Both the position numbers and the translations under genes were made by a program. The notes beneath the pieces were generated by a model that worked only from the letters and a program-made list of their open reading frames with translations, was not told where the DNA came from and did no database searches. A DNA stretch of 64,000 nucleotides from Pterobdella sp. o SKG-2022 (Eukaryota > Annelida > Clitellata > Hirudinida > Piscicolidae): contig OZ038320.1 of NCBI GenBank assembly GCA_964035795.1, positions 10,824,118-10,888,117 on the forward strand, read 5' to 3'. Shown here in pieces: positions 26,640 through 38,869 of the stretch; within the stretch, counting starts at the first letter, position 1; each line of letters opens with the position of its first letter.

Positions 26640-28990
26640 GACTTTGATTTCTATCAATTCAATTTACTCCCTATCTTAAATATGACTTGCAGATATAAAA
26701 TGAAATGTTTGTAAATCATCAAGTTCATTTAACTGCATTTTTATTTTGTTATTCAAAGTCATCAAAAGTGTGCTATGCGGTGGAAGCAAACTTTATTGCT
26801 TCAAAAATTATCATTTTTATACAAAAAAAAAGCAAAGGCCTTTAGTCTCCAGCAGCTCTTGAATGGGCAGAGGCTGCTAAGAATGCCTGCGCTTTCTTCT
26901 TTTCGTTCTTTTGGGAGATCATTTTCTTATGGTAGTTTTAATACTGGATTGTTAAATGGAAAAAGTATGGAGTTATGTAGAATTGTTAAGAAAGAAGACT
27001 GTTGTTTGCTGTATCCAAGAAGTGAAGTAAAGAGGCATGGGCTAAAAATTCTAGCTAGTTTAGCTAAGAAGTTTAAACTATGGTGGTCTGGTAATGAAGA
27101 TAAGATAGGTGGTGTAGGAATATTAGTTAGAGAGGATTTACGTATGATTGTTGTGGAAATAAATAGGATATCAGATAGGTAGTGGTAATTATTTTTGGTA
27201 GAAATGTAGTAAAAATTAATTGCGTTTATGCCCCAAAATGCGGAGGATTGATAAGTGAAAAGGAAAAGAGGGTGTGAAGTTAAAAATGAAGTTTTGCATT
27301 GCTTAGTAGACTTTAATGGACACATTGGTAAAGATGTTTGAAAATGTTTTGGAATAGGCAAGAGGAACTTGGAGCGGAGATTGCTCTCAAAACTTTGTGT
27401 TGAAAAGGATCTGTGTGTGGGTAATAATTGGTTTAAGAAAGGTTACTTTGAATGGAAAATTGGCTTTGGTGTTGATGAAAGGGAGGCAAAAGAAGTTTTT
27501 GAAGGATGTAAGGGTAATTGGAAGTGATCTTCAGCATGAGCTTTTGAAGGTAGTTTTAGACGAAAAAAGGCTTAAAAATGCCCGAAGTAGCTGTGCTAAA
27601 GAGGAATATCGCACAAAAATGGGGAAACTTTTGAACGAAGATATCAAGACAAAATAGAGGTTTTGTATGATAAATCCGATAAACAGAATGCATGGCTAAA
27701 ATATAAATTTTCCGCTCTTAAAGCTGCCGAAGAGGTGTGTGGTGTGAGTAAGTGTAGATCTCAGCACGGTGGAACCAGAATGTGCAAAAAGCCATCAAAA
27801 CAAAAGAAAAGTTTTAGGAGCTGGAAACAATTCTCATCGGCTGAATATAAATCCCGTTATATCTCTGACAAAAAGAAACCCAAGAGAGCTGTTGCTGAGG
27901 CAATGAAGAAAGAGGCAGCGAAAGAGATGGAAGAGATACGGAATGGCAAGAATGTTGTTTCCCGTAGAATAAGAATGGTGAAGAAGGAAGCGAGTGACTT
28001 AGCAGGTAACAACTGCTTAAGAGAAGTAAAATGGGAAGATTTTATTTGCCGAGGATGGTTGGAAGAAAGTGTGGAAGGAGCATATGGAGGCCATCATGAA
28101 TGAGAAAAGTCCATGGGATGGTTTAGTTGAAAGGCAGCTTTTAAAGAAAAGGATTGAAGGTTAATCTTGGTAATAAAAAAGTCATTGAGACAGGTGGTGG
28201 TAGTGGGGTTGTTGTCTTGGCTAAGATTGATCTATGTTGTGGTAAGAGGGCTAAGGTAAATTGTGTGAGATGCAAGACATGTAAAAAGTAGGTTCATGCG
28301 CGGTGTGCTAAATTAAAGAGTTTCTTGTAGGATGAATGGATGTTTTGAATGCAGGGTTTGTATGAATGTTTCAAATAAGGTATGTAATAATGTTTTAAAT
28401 GTTTGTTTGAGTGAGTTGAAGAGGGTGGATAATTTTTTATATTTAGTGGACAATATGAATGGTGGAGGAAAAAGTGAGCTAGCTGTTACACGCAGGATAG
28501 GGCTGGGTTGGAAGGCATTCAACAGTATGTCTTCTATGTTATATGGTAAAAGACACACATCGAATATCAAAAGAAAAATTTATAGAACATGTTTGAGGCC
28601 TGTCATGACATATGGCTCAGAAACTTAGGTGGTAAGATCCGTTGAAGAGAATATGTTGAGAAGAGCAGAAAAACGGATGCTTTGAATGATGTGTGGTGGA
28701 CAACTAGCTGATGGTGCGAATACAAAGGAGTTGATGGTTGGATTGGGGTTGAATAATACGGTTATTCAAGTGGCGAGACAAGAAAGTTTGAGATGGCTAA
28801 GGCATGTTTAAAGATAGGGGGTGATGATTGTGTTAAGCAGGCGTGAAGGTTTGAGGTGGTAGGCAGTAGAGAAAGGAGAAGGCCTATCACAGGTGATCAG
28901 GAAGGAAGGAAGGAAGGAAGGAAGGAAGGAAGGAAGGAAGGAAGGAAGGAAGGAAGGAAGGAAGGAAGGAAGGAAGGAAAGTGTGGGGAG
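26640..28990 (+). mobile_element. RTE-like LINE, copy 1, internally deleted
   Basis: Shares its 5' end (around ACTTGCAGATATAAAATGAA), endonuclease and tail with copy 2 at 35143-38176. Endonuclease pieces: SFNTGLLNGKSMELCR, FKLWWSGNEDKIGGVGILVR. After a Lys-rich linker the sequence jumps at about 28150 straight to the post-RT part ('GGGSGVVVLAKID'), so the RT core including the YADD box has been lost. A Cys-rich stretch (CGKRAKVNCVRCKTCK) and 'ECRVCMNVS' form a PHD-like finger as in copy 2. Many stops and frameshifts are present. The 3' end runs into the (GGAA)n tract and is not the natural end. Confidence 0.8.
28900..28979 (+). repeat. (GGAA)20 microsatellite in LINE copy 1
   Basis: Perfect tetranucleotide array within the LINE tail. 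Copy 2 at the equivalent place (about 37985) has only AGAGAAAGAGGAAGGCC, so the array expanded after the copies separated. Confidence 0.95.
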
Positions 28991-30729
28991 GTGGAAAAAA
29001 GTGAAAGGTGCAGTGGTGAAAAGGCGTTTGCCTTCAAAAGGAAGACGGGTCCGGCTGTTTGTTTGTCATTGGTGCATTGGGAGCTCGTTTTGGAACTTTT
29101 GCAGACTTTTCGAGATTTGGTTATTTATAAAATTTTTCTTTCACAAGCAATGTTGATTTTTTTTTAATCATTTAGTTTTCAGAGTTTGTTCAGGCACGTT
29201 GCCAACTTGCACTTTCGCATTGAATTTAAACATTTTCATTTAAGTTTGCAGCATTTATGTTGGGGATGGCAGAGTTTGAGATTTTTGCAGAATGTTTGCA
29301 GAAGGTCTTTAGGACTCTGTTTCAAGAGTATTGTTTTATTTTCTAAAGTTATGTATTTAATTCTTAAACGTTTGATGTAGTGATATATCTAAAAAAAAAA
29401 GAATTGGAAAAAGAGGACGAACAAAAGAAGAAAAGGAAAAAAAGATGACCAGTTTGACAAACCTCACTTAATCTGGACATGCTCAAATCAAAAGAAAGGA
29501 ATATATACGAAGAGCTTAGAAAGAGGAAGGACTGAAAGAACAAGGAAGTTTGGAGGAGCTCTGCCAGTATATCACTACAAAAATTTTTATAATTAAATAC
29601 ATTTTTAAATAATCTTTTTTATAATTGCGTATTGAATTTTTAATTTTTCCAAAAATTCGATACGTAAAAGTTTTGAAACCAAGTCTCCAAAACTATTTTT
29701 TCTGCAAACTGCATTTAAACAATTATCTCTGTTACCCTTAACATAAATTTGAAATGAAAATGCTTACATTCAGCTTGAAAGTTTGAGACAACAACCTGTC
29801 TACAATAAATTCAAGAAACTCAATGATTAATAGAACAATTGATATGTTTGTGATCGAGATTTTTTATAATTACTGAAAATCGAAACGAATTGAATTTAGT
29901 TCTGAAAGTTGAGTCTTCGAACACCAGACCGACTCTGGGCCCAGTCTTCCAAAAAGTGGACTTCCCCCCTCCCCTCCACAATCTACCTTTTGAAAAAAGT
30001 GTATGTGGTGCGCAAAAAGAGCATTCGAACTATGGGTTGCTGGTCTTCACCCATGAATCATGTGACTAGAAGCTTAATGTGCATGTCGTGGCTCAAGACT
30101 ACCCATAAAACAATATGAATTGGACTCAAAAAAAGTTTTTTGCTTTGTATTCAAATTTTGTTTCATTGAAACTCGTGATTCTTATTTTTGTTGGTTTGTA
30201 TGAAATAAAGCCATTTAAAAGTTTTTGATTTTAGAGAATTTAATTTTGAGCTTGGCAACAAACTGATGCAAAGTATTGTTTGAGAATGGAGGTATTAATG
30301 AACTCAGAAAAATATGCAAGTTGTGTGATGAGGATGAATAGAAGAGCCTTCAAGCATAAAGCTCGAAACTGATATTTTTTTCTAAAAAAAAAGAATTATC
30401 AACTGAAGTGAATTGGTGAAGTCTGTTGAAATGAAAAAAGACCGATAGGGTTATATGATGTTAGAATATAAGAATTTAAGATAAACTTTCGCTCACATTC
30501 AAAATTTTTTGAGAAAGTTTGTGATAGTAGGAGCTTAGATGGGTGATTAAATTATGATCAAGGAGGAGCTTTTGAAGGTCAAAAATTGTACCGAAAATAG
30601 AAATTATTTGTATAGTTTTAAATTTTTTATTTTTTCAACAAAAGATTTTCGAAGAAACTAATTTTAATCATAAAATAATATTTGAATAAAATTTATGGAA
30701 TAACATTTTTTTCTTTATTTAGTCTTGTC
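28991..30729. other. Intergenic stretch without recognised genes
   Basis: Three open stretches of 60-100 codons occur (28991-29167, 29186-29380, 29909-30118) but none shows family motifs or splice context. A basic Lys/Glu/Arg-rich stretch at 29400-29560 resembles low-complexity coding debris. Nothing functional is supported. Confidence 0.4.
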
Positions 30730-30770
30730 AAAATTTGAAAACGCACTAATATTATTCATGTCAAAATTTG

Positions 30771-31075
30771 AGTGTTCATTATCCTGTGGTTCGTGATGCG
30801 CAGTCGAATCGAAACACACAAGCCACAATCTCACCAAAACATATTTGATTGGTTGACAAAAATTTACAAAATGAATAAAAAAATCATTTATTTAAATAAT
30901 ATTATCTATTAAACAATATCAATACAAAAAATTTTGTTTTATTATAAAAATGAGTTAATATTAAACGCTCAAAACGACGATTTATTGTAACATAACTCCT
31001 CCAGGAGTGTTATGCTTGCGGTAATATAGCTTATAATTTAAAGCTTGCGGGGAGCAAAAAAGCTTGCAATATTTT
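30771..31075 (+). repeat. Left terminal inverted repeat of the 2.1-kb element
   Basis: Inverted counterpart of 32593-32895. The inner edge fades after AAAAAAGCTTGCAATATTT. Inside it the word GCTTGCGG occurs twice (about 31014 and 31043), the same word found in the termini of the MITE at 44730. Confidence 0.85.
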
Positions 31076-31149
31076 CTTTGTTCAAGAAATACGATCTTTT
31101 TTGTTATATATATCAAATAATATCTTTCAAAAAACAAAATAATACGATT

Positions 31150-31260
<111 letters not shown>

Positions 31261-31669
31261 AATACTTTAATTTAAAATAACATACTATTTTTTATTTTTC
31301 TTTTCATCATTTTTATTATTTTGTAAAATCTTAAATTGAACGTTAATAATAGTCTTCAGGTTGGGACTGCTTTCATCATAACCTAATTCCAATCGATTTC
31401 TTAGTAATTGTTATACTCTAGAATTTTTTATACTATGAAACCAACAAACTATAAAAATATTTTTGTTTTTTTTGCAGCTGAAAAGTCACTAAAAACTACT
31501 TCCTTGTAGACTGACTTGAGTGGACTGTGAAGCTTCTCTTTTATTTTAAACTTTTTTCTTTAGTTTTTCAAAAGTACAACTGGCAATTCGGTTTTAGACC
31601 TCATTTTTGTACAGCGATGAAGGTTACTGCCGAGTTAATGAAGTTTTTGCTGCTTGTAACTTCTGTCTT

Positions 31670-32065
31670 ATCACTAAATGATGAGGTTTGTGGGAAGGAT
31701 TTTTGGAGCAAAGTGCAACACCACCATCATTTTTTTGGTGTTGATTATTAAACTGATATTGTTACGAATAGATGAAAGCTGATTTACCATCTGTTGCTTA
31801 CCATCTTGCTCTGTAATAGCTTTGAAGGCACAATCATTAGCAAAGAAAGTTCTCTGTTTAGTGTGAACATCGGAGGTTGTGAAGTTTTTCATTGCACCGA
31901 TATTTGATGAAGATGCCAAGTGAATTAACTTCAAAAGTTTCCATCAACGCTGCTACTAACATCAGGCTGAACAGTGTTGGAACAAAGACACAGCCTTGCT
32001 CTACGCTATAGGTCACTTGAAAATACTATGAACTAGCACCCTTGTTGAGCACTCTAAATGCCGAA
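31670..32065 (-). mobile_element. Nested reverse-transcriptase fragment
   Basis: On the minus strand: QGCVFVPTLFSLMLVAALME (RT motif around the conserved QGCVLxPTLFSL), then, after a frame change, GAMKNFTTSDVHTKQRTFFA, NDCAFKAITE and SLIINTKKMMVV, equivalent to the 'LLFADDAAL...GLTISxKKTxVM' part of jockey-like RTs. The second Asp of the catalytic box is Asn-Asp here (AND instead of ADD), so it is dead. It sits inside the 2.1-kb inverted-repeat element. Confidence 0.7.
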
Positions 32066-32592
32066 TACACATTTATGATAAAATAATACAAAATTTCTGA
32101 TTTTATTATTGTTTTGAAAGAAGAGATTTTTTTTACAAAAACCTTCAGCAGAAGAAAAAAATATTCTAAAAAAGGGTCTAGAAAAAAGTAAAATTAAAAT
32201 TTTATAAAAGAACATATGTATTATTAGTAACATTATTGGTAAATTAAACTATTTTAGAAAACAATGAAGTAATATTCAAAAAGATAATTCGTAACCACAC
32301 AAAACGGATCTATCAAAGTAACCCACAGGCAATTAAATATTATCAATTTTCGATTAAAAAAATTTTCAAACAATTAATGTTTTCGATTTTTTTTTACAGA
32401 TCGAAACTATAACAGACTATTCTGAAAACATTGTTAATCTTTGAAAAATATTTAAAAACAATTCCGTGTTGTTTATGTGTATTTTAATATTTTACAAAAC
32501 AATAAAAATTATGAATAAAAAAAATGAATGTTAGTATTTTTCTTTTTTAAATATATTATTTGATATATAAAAAAGAGTTCGTATTGGCCGAA

Positions 32593-32895
32593 TAAATATT
32601 GCAAGCTTTTTTCTCGCCACAAGCTTCAATTCGTAAGCAATATTACCGCAAGCCAAACACTTCTGGATGAGCTATGTTATAATAAATCGTCGTTTTGAGC
32701 CTTTAATCTTAACTTATTTTTATTATAAAACAAAATTTTTATATAAATATTATTTAATGAATAATATTACCCGAATAAATAATTTGACTTTTCATTTTAT
32801 AAATTTTTGTCAACCAATCAAAAATGTTTTTGTGAGATTGTGGCTTGTGTGTTTCGATTCGACTGCGCATCACGAACCACAGGATACTGAACACT
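32593..32895 (-). repeat. Right terminal inverted repeat of the 2.1-kb element
   Basis: Inverted copy of 30771-31075, with scattered single-base differences and short indels. It ends only 128 bp before the start codon of the thioesterase at 33024, so that gene's promoter probably overlaps or abuts the element. Confidence 0.85.
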
Positions 32896-33023
32896 AAAAT
32901 TTGAAAACGCACTAATATTGTTGATTTTTTTAAAAGAATTTTAACAGTTAAATGTGAATTCAAGCTTTTAATGAACAAAAAATACTCCACGATGTGTTAC
33001 TATTTACAACATTAATTTTTATA

Positions 33024-33535
33024 ATGGCACAAAAATTAAAAATTGCAGAGAGGTTTTTCCATTTCATCTCAAAAACCCGAGGATTCGATGTTCGCCACCC
33101 ACAAGTGAAGCTACTGAGTTATGAAGATAGAAAGTTAAAATGCGAGTTTAAAGTGTCTGCAAAAGAGTTAGACATATCTGGAACATTGCACGGTGGATTT
33201 GTTGGGTTTACCGTTGATGTGGTTACTTCTGCAGTTTTATTATGTGAAAATCCTCAAAGTGGTGGTGTGAGTGTCAACTTGAGTATGAAGTGAGCTGTAT
33301 TCATAATATTATGGAAAAGTATTTTCACCATTAATTATTAATTCAAATACATTTGTAAACTGGTTATCTATAACTTTTCAATAGTCATCATCAACCAGCT
33401 TATGAAGGAATGGATTTAATTTTGGATGCCACTCTTCAAAAATTAGGAAAAAACTTGGCTACTATGGATATTTCAATCAAACATAAACAAACTGGAGAGT
33501 TAATAATTACTGGAGTTCATACAAAATTTCTGTAG
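33024..33535 (+). CDS. ACOT13/THEM2-like thioesterase paralogue lacking intron 1, 2 exons
   Basis: Exons 33024-33289 and 33385-33535 join in phase to 138 aa, the same length as the paralogue at 24949. Start MAQKLKIAERFFHFISKTRG; signature ISGTLHGGFVGFTVDVVTSA; end GELIITGVHTKFL. The first intron of the paralogue (after codon 27) is cleanly absent (residues FDVRHPQ|VKLLSYE run on), whereas the second intron is kept at the same place and phase. By alignment position 50 is Asp, not the Asn present in the paralogue and in human THEM2; Asp65 and HGG are kept. The chain is open, so probably functional, but activity could be altered. Confidence 0.85.
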
Positions 33536-34061
33536 ATAAAATATCAAACTGTTTTTTTTACCTTTTGAATCATGCTTGATTTGTAAATTTTTTTGAAATT
33601 CATTTTATCAGCATTTTTAATCAAATCATATATTATCAAATTTATTTTCTAGTATTTTTATAATAATCTCAAGTTCCCTAATGTAAAATATTATTGAATC
33701 AATCTTAAGATATGATTTCAATTAATATTTCAAATAACTTGATTATGTTGTTTTTTGTTAGGTGGTAAGAATTACAAATAGCAATTGGTGCATGTGTGAA
33801 ATTATTATTTATACTTTGCTGGTAAAAAAAATTATTCATTAAAAGTTTCACAGTTAAGAAGTAAAAAAGTCATGGATTCAATTTTTGATGAATGTTGTTG
33901 AAAAATAGTCTGGTGTATAATATGAATTTGTTTTTAATGCTTTTTAAAAATATCAGTTGATTAGGAGCCAGTAAAGCTGAATGAGATATGTATTATATTA
34001 ATTTAAGTGTTAGAAATTTGGTATTCAGTGCAAATATAACAGCTCAGCTCATGATTCTTAC

Positions 34062-34597
34062 GGGCACTTCGCGATTAAATAAGTTCCAAGCTGCGAAGCA
34101 TTGCTTTAAGATTAGCCAATCAGCTTTGCGCCAATCATGCTTTTTTTAGGATTTTGTAAGAATTTATTTTTATAATTATAATTATGCACAATGAATATTT
34201 TTTTCTTTAAAAGCTATTCAAAAAACCCCAAATGTGGATTTCAACGCTGATAAATCAATCCAAATGTATGCAAATCAATTTTCTTAAATATAGTGTTTTT
34301 GGAAGTGAAATAGATAATTTTTTTTTCAAATAACAAAAAAAAATAGTTTTATTTAGATACGAATGTAAAAAAAATGATTATTTCAGTACTTTTCACAATT
34401 TTTTTGAAATTTTATGATTGATTCAGAAACTATAGGCTCGCTCTTCAATACACTGCCTGATCGCGAAGTGCCTGTTTTCACGAATATTTAACCATTATGA
34501 TACATGAATATTTTCAAGAAAAAAAAACTAACATTTTTCAAAGCCTATGATTGGTTCAATTTAAAACAGCTTTATGCTGCTTGGAACTTCTTTAATG
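34062..34597. mobile_element. MITE-like remnant with paired inverted repeats
   Basis: TTAAATAAGTTCCAAGC at 34075-34091 pairs with GCTTGGAACTTCTTTAA at 34580-34596. A second pair, GGGCACTTCGCGA (34062-34074) with TCGCGAAGTGCC (34461-34472), is also inverted. No ORF lies inside. Arms are short and imperfect and no target duplication was found, so this is an old non-autonomous DNA element or a composite of two. Confidence 0.5.
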
Positions 34598-35142
34598 ATA
34601 CTTTGAAGTCGTGTTTATTGATATAGAGTTGTGTTATATAACAAAGAATTACTATAACATCTCTTTATTGTTGAATTTTCTTATGAATACATTATTATAA
34701 GCGTTATTTAATTATTCTTACAGTGTTAAGACTGTAAAAAAGCATCTTGAATAGAGAAGACTATTTTATTTACTCTGGCTAAAGCCAGTGTGAAGACCAA
34801 CAACCTTCAGGCTGTATTTTCTTCGTTGACTATTTATTTTTTACATCTGCAACCTCAATGAAATAAGTCAATAAATCCATCAGTTTGAGAAAAAGAGGTT
34901 TTAGTGCAGTTGAATCGTGTGCGGTGTTATGTGTAGAAATCTCATATAACGTTCATAAAAGGGTTGAGGGTCATTTTTGTATGCAAAATTTAAAAAAAAG
35001 ATATTGTAAAGCTAGGGTGCATTTAATCGAATAGGATTAATATGTAAATTATAGTTGAGCTTGGTCGGAAAGTTTTGGTTAGATAACGTTGAGGTAATTC
35101 GTTAAAAAATTCAAGGCGAGTTCACAATATCGTTATAGAGTT

Positions 35143-38100
35143 TGATTTCTGTCACTTTTCAATTTAGTCGCTTTATAAACATGACTTGCAGATATAAAAT
35201 GAAATGTTTGTAAATTAACAAGTTCATTCAGCTGCATTTTTATTTTGCTATTTAGTCATGAAACATGTGCTATGCGGTGGAAGCAAGAGCATGCTCCATT
35301 GCAAACTTCTTTTGCTCCAACAAATTTTCATGATCATACATAAAAAAGCAATGGCTTTCAGTTTCCAGCAGCTCTTGAATGGGCAAAGGGTGCTAAGAAT
35401 GCCTGGGTTTTCTTCCTTATCTTCTTGTTCTTTTTGGAGGTCTTTTTTGGTAGTTTTAATATTAGATCATTAAATGGGAAGAGTATGGAATTGTGTGAAA
35501 AGTTGTTGAGGAGGGAGGTTGGTATTTGCTGTATCCAAGAAGTGAGGTGGAGAGGTATGAGTTCAAAAATTCTAGGTAGTTTAGGTAGGAGGTTTAAACT
35601 ATGGTGGTCTGGTAATGAAGATAAGATAGGTTGTGTAGGAATAATAGTCAGAGAGGATTTATGTATGAGTTTTGTGGAAATAAATAGGATATCAGATAGA
35701 GTGATGGTAGTGGTAAATATTTTTTGTAAAAAGGTAGTAAGAATTGTTTGCACTTATGCCCCACAATGTGGAAGATCGATGAGTGAAAAAGAGAAGTTTT
35801 ATGGGAAAATGGCTAGAGGGTATGAAGTAGAAAATCAAAATGAAGTTTTGATTTGCATAAAGAACTTCAATGGACACATTGGAAAAGAGGTTGATGGTTT
35901 TGAAGGTGTTTATGGAAATTTTGGAATAGGCAAGAAGAACGTGGAGGGTAGATTGCTGTTAGAATTTTGTGTTGAAAAAAGTATGTGTGGTGATTAGTTG
36001 GTTTAGAAAGAAGGATAATAAGAAAGTTACTTTTAATAGAGGGTGTAGTGGGACAGAAATAGATTTTGTGTTGATGAAGGGTAGTCAGATAAAGTTTTTG
36101 AAGGATGTGAGAGCAATTGGGAGTGAGCTCCAACACAAACTATTGAAGGTGGTTTTAGACGGAAGATGGACTGGGAAAATCCAACAAAGCCATGCCAAAA
36201 AAGTATCTCGTCCAAAAGTATGGAAGCTTTCGAACGATGAAGTAAAAGCAAAATTTTTTGAAAAGATGGAAGTTTTTTATCGAAAAAGCGATTAACGAAT
36301 GCATGGCTGAAATATAAAACTTATGCTCTAAAAGCTGCTGAAGATATTTGTGGAGTGAGTAGAGGTAAGCCTCAGCATGGTGAAACTTGGTGGTGGAATC
36401 AGGATATTGAAAAAGCCATCACAGAGAAGAAGAAAAGTTTCTGGAAGTGGAAACAATTTCCATCTAGAGAAAATAAATCCCGTTAATATCTTTTCAAAAA
36501 GAAAGCTATTGCTGAGGCAATGAAAAAAGAGGCGGCGAAAAAGATGGATAAGATACGGAATGACAGAAATGTCGTATCCCGTAAAATAATGAATAAAAAT
36601 GATGAAGAAGGGAGCAAGTGATTTAACAGGTACAACTGCAGTAAAGACAAAAATGGGAAGGTTGTATTTGCCGAGGATGGTCGCAAGAGAGTGTGGAAGG
36701 AACACATGGAGGCCATCATGAATGAAGAGAATCCATGAGATGGGATGGTGAATGTAGAAGTGGTTGAAGGTCTGGTGTAACCATTTCCTATGAAGCTAGA
36801 GATCATAAAAAATGGCAAGGCCAGTGGACCAACTGGAATTGTCAAGGAGCACCTAGCTGCCTCTCCACATGGGAAGCAAGAAAAGAAGCTTTTTATTTGT
36901 TTTGTTGATTTGGAGAAGGCTTTCGATCGGGTGCCACGAAAGGTGATTGAATGGGCGCTCAGAAAGAAGTTGGTCCCAGAAAGGTTGGTTCAGGCAATAA
37001 TGTCGATGTACGAAGTAGCAAAAACGAGAGTTCAGTAGACACTCGGAATAATTTGATGTTGGTGTAGGTGTCCATCAAGGATCAGTTTTTTCACCGTTTT
37101 TGTTTTCAATAGTGCTAGATATATTGTCTGAAGATGGAAGAAAGGGTGCTCTATATGAACGGCTTTATGCAGATGACTTAGTCTTAATGGCAAAGACTAT
37201 GGAAGAACTAGAAGCACAATTCATACGTTGGAAAGCAGCCTTTGAAGGGAAAGGATTAAAGATTAATTTTGGTAAGACAAAGGTCATGGAGAGTGGCGGT
37301 GGTAGTGGGGTTGTTGTCTTAACTAAGATTGATCCATGTAATATGTGTGTGGGAAAAGGGCTAAGGAAAATTGTGTGAGGTGTAAACCATGTAAGAAGTG
37401 AGTTCATGCGCGGTGTGCTAGGATAAAGAGAGTTTCTTGTATGATGAATGAAAATTTTGAATGCAGGGTTTGTATGAATGTTTCAACTGAGAAATGTAAT
37501 AATGTTTTAAATGGCTGTCTGAATGAGTTGGAAAGGGCAAATAATTTTTGTTGTTAAAGGGAAAATATGAATAGTGGAGGAGGAAGTGAGCTAGCTGTTG
37601 CACGAAGGATAGGGCTGGGATGGAAGGCATTCAACAGTATGTCTTTTATGTTATGGGGTAAAAAACACACATGGAATATCAAAAAAGAAAATTATAAAAC
37701 ATGTGTAAGGCCTGTCATGACATATGGCTAAGAAACTTGGGTGATAAGATCCGTTGCAGAGAGTATGTTGAGAAGAGCAGAAAAACGAATGCTTCGAATG
37801 ATGTGTGGTGTGCAGCTAGCTGATGGTGTGAATACAAAGAAGTTGATGGTTAAATTGGGGTTGGATAATACGATTGTTGAAATGGGGAGACAAGGAAGTT
37901 TAAGATGGCTGGGGCATGTTGTAAGGAAAAGGGATGAGGATTGTGTTAAACAGACGTAGAGGTATGAGTTGGAAAGCAGTAGAGAAAGAGGAAGGCCAAG
38001 GTTAGCTTGAAAAAATATGATGGAAAACCTTTGTCGTGGGCTTGGATTAGATTTTGAAGATGCCTGACAGGGTGAAATGGGAGAAAGGATTAGATCATTT

Positions 38101-38176
38101 AAAGAAGTCAGTGACCCCTTGGAAAAGGGAAAGATGTTGACTATAATAAAATGATGATAATGATGATGATGATGAT
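35143..38176 (+). mobile_element. RTE-like LINE, copy 2, near full length but broken
   Basis: Order along the element: apurinic-type endonuclease (35425-35997: GSFNIRSLNGKSMELCEKLL, GICCIQEVRWRG, FKLWWSGNEDKIGCVGIIVR, CTYAPQCGRS, NGHIGKEVDGFEG), Lys-rich linker, reverse transcriptase (36790-37380: FICFVDLEKAFDRVPRKVIE, HQGSVFSPFLFSIVLD, LYADDLVLMAKTMEELEAQF), a Cys-rich PHD-like stretch (MCVGKGLRKIVCRPCKK ... FECRVCMNVS), then the tail (RRAEKRMLRMMCGVQLADGV, LRWLGHVVRKRDEDCVKQ). Several stops and frameshifts separate the parts, so it cannot move. It ends with ATAATAAAATGATGATAATG and a (GAT)n run, typical of RTE elements. It is the reference copy for copies 1 and 3. Confidence 0.85.
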
Positions 38177-38869
38177 TCACGTCAAAAAATACCCAATGTA
38201 AGCAATATTCAGCAATATTAATTTTACAATGTTTCAAGCATTTCTTTAAAAAAAATATTTCAATATATTTTCGTCTGGTTATAAAATTTGAATCATTTCA
38301 AACTTTTTTCAAAATTAGAAAAAAATAAACAAAATTATTGTTCTAAGTGTTTTCCAATTAATGATTTCAATGTTTAAGGCAAAAGTTAGTCTGTCATATT
38401 ACTGAAATTTTTCTAAAGTAAATACCCGTTCAAAATCGCATTTCGAATGAACGTTTAATGCCTTTAAAAGGCTTTATCAAAGTATTTTGATTGTGAAATA
38501 TTTTCTCTAGCAAATATGTTTGAAACTCGCTGTTTAATAGGTAGTTGAAGGAGCTTATACGCATTTGGTCCCCATAAGTATCCTCAATTGTCTAAGGTCA
38601 ACGTGATAGCAGTGATTGCGGTAGTTCTTGATTTTCTATAAAACTAAACCGGTTTTTGGGGCCATACGAACTTCAGCTTTCCACCAAACGTGAGTCACTT
38701 CATTTGGGCCACGACTTTTCAATATCTTCGTTATAATACTTTCAAGACTCAAACGATTTGAATCAAGCACTTTTCTTAACTGAATAATAATAATACGAAG
38801 CTTTTCGTAAGTTGAACTCACATTATCAAGTATAAAAACTTAAAGAATTTGTATTAAAGTCTTTCTTCT
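38177..38869. other. Spacer between two LINEs
   Basis: A+T-rich; no gene motif seen. The open stretch 38636-38821 (-) has no family features. Confidence 0.4.

Noticed and set aside
28856..29167. Open frames with GRKE or RKEG repeats
   Set aside because: Product of the (GGAA)n microsatellite; no conserved flanking sequence.
36328..36845. Two overlapping minus-strand frames of 120-125 codons
   Set aside because: Antisense shadows of the endonuclease-RT linker in LINE copy 2, Phe/Leu/Ser-rich because the sense strand is Lys/Glu-rich.
37728..38237. 169-codon minus-strand frame with a His run
   Set aside because: Antisense of the LINE copy 2 tail; the His run comes from the ATGATG 3' repeat of the element.
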